A DNA stretch of 40,027 nucleotides from Deltaproteobacteria bacterium (GTDB lineage Bacteria; Desulfobacterota; Syntrophia; Syntrophales; UBA6807), in assembly GCA_016935565.1 (NCBI GenBank), contig JAFGQS010000099.1:1-40027 (forward strand), given 5' to 3'. Within the stretch, counting starts at the first letter, position 1. Each line of letters begins with the position of its first letter. Below the pieces are notes generated by a model. It made no database searches and was not told the DNA's origin. It worked only from the letters and a program-made list of their open reading frames with translations. Below are positions 36,669 to 40,027 of the stretch, in pieces. The position numbers and the translations under genes were made by a program.

Positions 36669-37511
36669 ATGGATCGATTGATAGCGTTCTGGCAGCATAT
36701 TCCTCACCATATCAGCCCTATCATTTTTCAGATCGGATCCTTTCAGCTTCGGTACTACGGTCTTATGTACCTTGTTGCCTTCTTTATCACATACATCCTC
36801 GTTGTCTATCGAATAAAAGATGAAGGGTACGACTATTCACACGATACCATACAAGACTATTTTGTATGGGCAATTCTGGGGCTGCTTATCGGGGCGCGTC
36901 TGGGATATGTTATCTTCTACAGCTTCCCCTATTATCTGCACCATCCTTTTGAAGTTATTTTCCCTTTCGACCTTTCCAATGGATTCAAATATGTTGGCAT
37001 TAGCGGTATGTCCTATCATGGAGGGGCTATCGGGGTCTTTGTGGCGACGGTCATGTTTTGCCGGAAGCACACAATAAACTTCTGGAATTTTGCCGATTTA
37101 TTTGCTGCAGCGATACCACTTGGGTATACATTCGGGAGAATCGGAAATTTCATCAACGGGGAACTGTACGGTCGCGTGACTGATGTGCCGTGGGGCATGT
37201 ATTTCCCGTTGGATCCCTATCAACAGCTTCACCACCCGTCTCAGCTCTATGAAGCCTTTTTTGAAGGAATCGTTCTTTTTGCCCTACTCTGGAGCATCAG
37301 GAAGAAAAAATGTTTTGATGGTTTTCTCTTCTCTCTCTATCTGATCGGTTACGGAACAGTCCGTTTTTGCATTGAGTTCTATAGAGAACCGGACCCGCAA
37401 TTAGGTTTTATCTTAGGGACGCTGACGATGGGACAGGTTCTGTGCCTCATTATGATCGCCGTTGCTCTGGTCGTTATTCTGATACGGAAACGGAATCCGG
37501 TGGGTTCCTGA
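36669..37511 (+). CDS. lgt: Prolipoprotein diacylglyceryl transferase
   Basis: A 280-residue integral inner-membrane enzyme that transfers diacylglycerol from phosphatidylglycerol to the lipobox Cys of prolipoproteins. About seven hydrophobic segments are seen, together with the family signature GRIGNFINGELYGR, the YYGLMYLVAF segment near the N-terminus and HPSQLYEAFFEG. ATG 36669 fits the family start better than ATG 36639. The upstream 36491-36668 stretch has only degenerate CGGAAT-like sequence. It is needed for the lipoproteins in this window, such as the MCE-operon one. Confidence 0.95.
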   Translation: MDRLIAFWQHIPHHISPIIFQIGSFQLRYYGLMYLVAFFITYILVVYRIKDEGYDYSHDTIQDYFVWAILGLLIGARLGYVIFYSFPYYLHHPFEVIFPFDLSNGFKYVGISGMSYHGGAIGVFVATVMFCRKHTINFWNFADLFAAAIPLGYTFGRIGNFINGELYGRVTDVPWGMYFPLDPYQQLHHPSQLYEAFFEGIVLFALLWSIRKKKCFDGFLFSLYLIGYGTVRFCIEFYREPDPQLGFILGTLTMGQVLCLIMIAVALVVILIRKRNPVGS

Positions 37512-37550
37512 ATCTGTCATCGTGTTACTTTGAAAAATGTGACTCGATCA

Positions 37551-38702
37551 TTACGGAAGGGAATCTTCCACAATCCTTGTAATGTAGGTTAGTTGTTTCC
37601 CCAAATCCTTTTTCTTGGATGCAAATCCCAAATTAAAGACACAGAAAGGACACGAGGTGACGATTGACTCGTTCGGTATCTTCCGCAAGAGATTTGTCGC
37701 GATTTCCATTGAGAGGTTGCGATATACGGATCTGATACCTCCTCCGGCGCCACAGCACAATCCCTCTTCCCTGTTCCGCTCAATCTCTTCCAGATCGGTC
37801 CCGCACAGTGTCAGTATCTTTCTTGCTTCTTCGTAGATTCCTTCACCCCTTCCGATTCGACAGGGATCATGGTAGGTTACTGTTTTTTCTACCTTATTAA
37901 GAAGATCAGGATTTTCTTCGAGAAGATCATAGATTACCTCCACGGCATGATGAACGGTAAAGCCTGTATCGCCGAGGACATCGGGATAGAAATATTTAAA
38001 GCATTTATGACAGCCGCAGCAGGGAACAACGATTCTCGTGATTCCAAGGGATTTGAATCGCTCGACGTTCCGTTGGAAATACTCTGCAGCAAGATCGGTT
38101 CTTCCCGATTCATAAATGTAAGTGCCGCAGCATCCTTCGTCTTCAAGAACCATAAAGTCGAGCCCCAGTTTTTTCAACACGGTGTATGTTGATGATGCGG
38201 CATCCTTTACCAGGTACGATGGAAGGCACCCCAGAAACAGGAGTGTATCGGACTCATTTTTTAAAAATGCTTCGGGGAGCCAGTCCAAGCGCGTTGCTGG
38301 ATCACCGTTCACTGCATTGCCTCGCTCTATGATTCCCTCGATTACCGCGTTGTGTCTATCGGTTGGGGCAAGGTTCCGTCTGACCAGCTCCTCTCTGGCT
38401 CGATGGACGATAGAGGTGATATCGATTTTAAGGGGGCACGCCGCTTCGCACTGCATACATTTTGGGCAATTATACATGCTTTCCAGCATGAGCGGCGTCA
38501 CATCTTCTCCCTCAAAGATCTTAACTGCAGTTTGAAGCCGGTGCAGGGGAGAAAACATAGGTTCTCCCGTCATTTGATAGGTAGTACAATAATCCATGCA
38601 TAATTCGCACTCCGTGCATACCGATGCCTGATCGACGATCCTCCTTGGTTTTTTGATTCTTCGATCATGTAATCCCTTTCTTTGTTCCTTGAATTCTCGC
38701 AT
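37551..38702 (-). CDS. (Fe-S)-binding CCG-domain protein (GlpC/HdrD-like)
   Basis: A 383-residue cytoplasmic redox protein. The N-terminal part has two [4Fe-4S] motifs, Cys29-32-35-39 (CTECELCMDYC) and Cys79-82-85-89 (CPKCMQCEAACP). These are followed by two CCG domains with DEGCCGTYIYESG and GLCCGAGGGIRS. This is the layout of GlpC and HdrD-type proteins that pass electrons to a heterodisulfide or quinone. No catalytic HdrA/FAD subunit is adjacent. AAGGAAA precedes ATG 38702. It is divergent from the selenocysteine disulfide reductase gene, 374 bases away, hinting at a thiol/disulfide electron pathway. Confidence 0.92.
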   Translation of the reverse strand: MREFKEQRKGLHDRRIKKPRRIVDQASVCTECELCMDYCTTYQMTGEPMFSPLHRLQTAVKIFEGEDVTPLMLESMYNCPKCMQCEAACPLKIDITSIVHRAREELVRRNLAPTDRHNAVIEGIIERGNAVNGDPATRLDWLPEAFLKNESDTLLFLGCLPSYLVKDAASSTYTVLKKLGLDFMVLEDEGCCGTYIYESGRTDLAAEYFQRNVERFKSLGITRIVVPCCGCHKCFKYFYPDVLGDTGFTVHHAVEVIYDLLEENPDLLNKVEKTVTYHDPCRIGRGEGIYEEARKILTLCGTDLEEIERNREEGLCCGAGGGIRSVYRNLSMEIATNLLRKIPNESIVTSCPFCVFNLGFASKKKDLGKQLTYITRIVEDSLP

Positions 38703-39076
38703 GATTTCCTTCCCATCTGCCCTGAATGTTAACGACCTGTACCGTTATCGCATATAATGGTACGGCATACAATTGTAATGTTTAACAGATTTCCGCATAA
38801 CATATTGTCTACTAATTTCCAAATATTAATTTGCGTCTTGCGACCATGTAACCGGTCGTATCCTGATGACATCGTTGTTGTGCTTACCTGAGGTTCGTGA
38901 CGTCGGTCATATTTCGCTTTCAGATTGCAGAGGATCAATATTTTTGTTAGCATGACTACCATAAACAGGTCTGAACCTGACCAAACACGGAATGCGTGAT
39001 AGAAGACAAAAGCGTAAATGTACGATCATACAGAAGGCTTGGGTGATTTAACGTTTCGGAGAAAGCGAGAGGTTCT
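38703..39076. other. Divergent intergenic region with a palindrome
   Basis: 374 bases with no gene. It contains a 25-base hairpin-capable palindrome (38739-38763, listed separately), a CGACC...GGTCG pair near 38850-38867, and an AGAGG site before the ATG of the reductase. No clear promoter hexamers stand out. Confidence 0.5.
38739..38763. promoter_or_regulatory. Palindromic operator-like site
   Basis: GTACCGTTAT (38739-38748) and ATAATGGTAC (38754-38763) form a 10-bp stem with one G-T wobble and a CGCAT loop. It lies 37-61 bases upstream of the Fe-S protein start, where a repressor or redox regulator could bind. No known motif was matched. Confidence 0.4.
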
Positions 39077-40027
39077 ATGAGCAGAAAGGTGGTTATCGTC
39101 GGAGGCGGTGCGGGAGGTCCGTCAAGCGCTGCTGAGGCGAAAAGAAGAGATCCATCCCTGGATATCACTATTGTCGAAAAGGGCGAATTTATTTCTTACG
39201 CAGCCTGACCGATGACATATTACATCGGTGATGTAATAAAAGATGAGAAATTGCTGATTGCCAGAACACCTGAGGCGTTCGAAAAAACCGGAGTGACGGT
39301 GAAAACGAGAACCGGTGTTGAGGCAATTGATCCGGGAAAAGGGGAGGTTCGATTGGATAATGGAGCAAACCTCCCTTACGATATACTCGTTCTTGCCACG
39401 GGATCGAAGGTTTTTTTACCTGACATGCCGGGAATACATGAAGAAGGCGTTTTTAAGCTCAAGGATCTCAGAGACGGCATTAATATAAAGTCCTATATTC
39501 AGAATAAACAGTGTGGAAGTGATAAGTGTCGCAAGGCAGTCATTCTGGGAGCCGGCTTTATCGCCATGGAGTTATGCGAGGCAATGAGGAATTTAGGTCT
39601 CGAAACCAGTGTAGTCTACAGGGGTGAACTTCCCATCAAAAGATGGGATAATGAGTTTTCGAAACTTGTCCTGGGAAAACTTACCGAGAATGAAGTTGAC
39701 TTCATACCGAATACACTGCCCGTTGCGATCGAAAAAAAGAAAAACAAACCTGGTCTCCGCCTGATTACCGATGATGGCGAGATGGAGGCAGATATCATTA
39801 TCTTTGCAACGGGAGTGAAGTCGAATATAGCGCTTGCCGAACAGATTGGCCTGAAAATCGGTAACACCGGTGCGATCATGGTCGATTATTCCCAGCGTAC
39901 CTCGCGGGAAGAAATCTATGCTGTCGGTGATTGCTGCGGCGTGTATCACCGGATAAAACAGCAGTGGGTTCACATGCCGTTAGGTGACATTGCGAATAAA
40001 CAGGGAAGGGTTGCCGGTGCCAACATT
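39077..40027 (+). CDS. CoA-disulfide reductase-like selenoprotein (3' end outside window)
   Basis: FAD/NAD(P)-dependent disulfide reductase of the CoA-disulfide reductase/NADH oxidase type, 317 codons visible. N-terminal RKVVIVGGGAGGPSSAAEAK, the NAD-binding KAVILGAGFIAMELCEAM and IYAVGDCCGVYH are intact. The active-site stretch reads ISYAA-(UGA)-PMTYYIGDVI. In the family it is SYA(N/A)C(G/A)LPY, so the in-frame TGA at 39206-39208 is codon 44, exactly the catalytic Cys. Reading continues without another stop to the window end. A SECIS-like hairpin follows. AGAGG precedes ATG 39077 by 5-6 bases. The substrate (CoA-disulfide, persulfide or O2) is not settled. It needs SelA/B/C/D encoded elsewhere. 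Confidence 0.87.
39218..39238 (+). promoter_or_regulatory. Bacterial SECIS-like hairpin
   Basis: TATTACATC (39218-39226), loop GGT (39227-39229) and GATGTAATA (39230-39238) form a perfect 9-bp stem. The loop begins 18 bases after the UGA (39206-39208) and opens with G, meeting the bacterial SECIS rule of a small G-containing apical loop about 16-37 nt downstream. It lies within coding sequence, as bacterial SECIS elements do. Confidence 0.8.

Overview
The window looks like the replication-origin region of an anaerobic Gram-negative bacterium, most likely a Desulfobacterota (former Deltaproteobacteria) lineage of the Syntrophales kind. This rests on the gene set: LPS heptose epimerase and MCE/Mla-type envelope genes (outer membrane), many Fe-S and flavin redox proteins, AtuA/DUF1446, DUF362-ferredoxin and CCG-domain proteins, and a gene that uses UGA as selenocysteine. 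The taxonomic placement is inference.

Left part (1-9.9 kb): the end of a GAF-domain gene, then glyceraldehyde-3-phosphate dehydrogenase, a DUF362 gene remnant, a Ca2+/Na+ antiporter, an ABC-F ATPase, a decayed papain-family protease, an intact DUF362-ferredoxin gene and a soluble PAS hybrid histidine kinase. Two decaying genes within 5 kb show that this flank is eroding.

Middle (9.9-23 kb): a minus-strand run of an endonuclease-III-like glycosylase, a PHP phosphoesterase, AtuA and its small partner. The PHP gene contains a perfect parS palindrome. Next come an FAH-family hydrolase with an HtrA protease, and then a plus-strand MCE operon: MlaE permease, an ABC-like subunit with no recognisable ATPase motifs, MlaD, a lipoprotein and a coiled-coil protein. 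A minus-strand group follows: TrmJ, HldD, an amidohydrolase and an MBL hydrolase.

Origin block (23-33.2 kb): rsmG-parA-parB-dnaA-dnaN-gyrB-gyrA, all on the plus strand. DnaA boxes lie before dnaA. The dnaA-dnaN gap has two adjacent DnaA boxes, a GC-rich clamp and a run of NTA triplets, which is the layout of a bacterial basal unwinding system. parS (12.3 kb), ParA and ParB form a complete chromosome-segregation set. recF is absent between dnaN and gyrB.

Right part (33.2-40 kb): archease and RtcB (RNA ligation), thioredoxin reductase, an FmdB zinc ribbon, Lgt, and a divergent redox pair. One member of the pair is a two-[4Fe-4S], two-CCG protein. The other is a CoA-disulfide-reductase-like flavoprotein, cut by the window end, whose active-site Cys codon is UGA. 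That UGA is followed 18 nt later by a perfect 9-bp hairpin with a GGU loop. A conventional gene caller would truncate this gene. It is the most notable object in the window.
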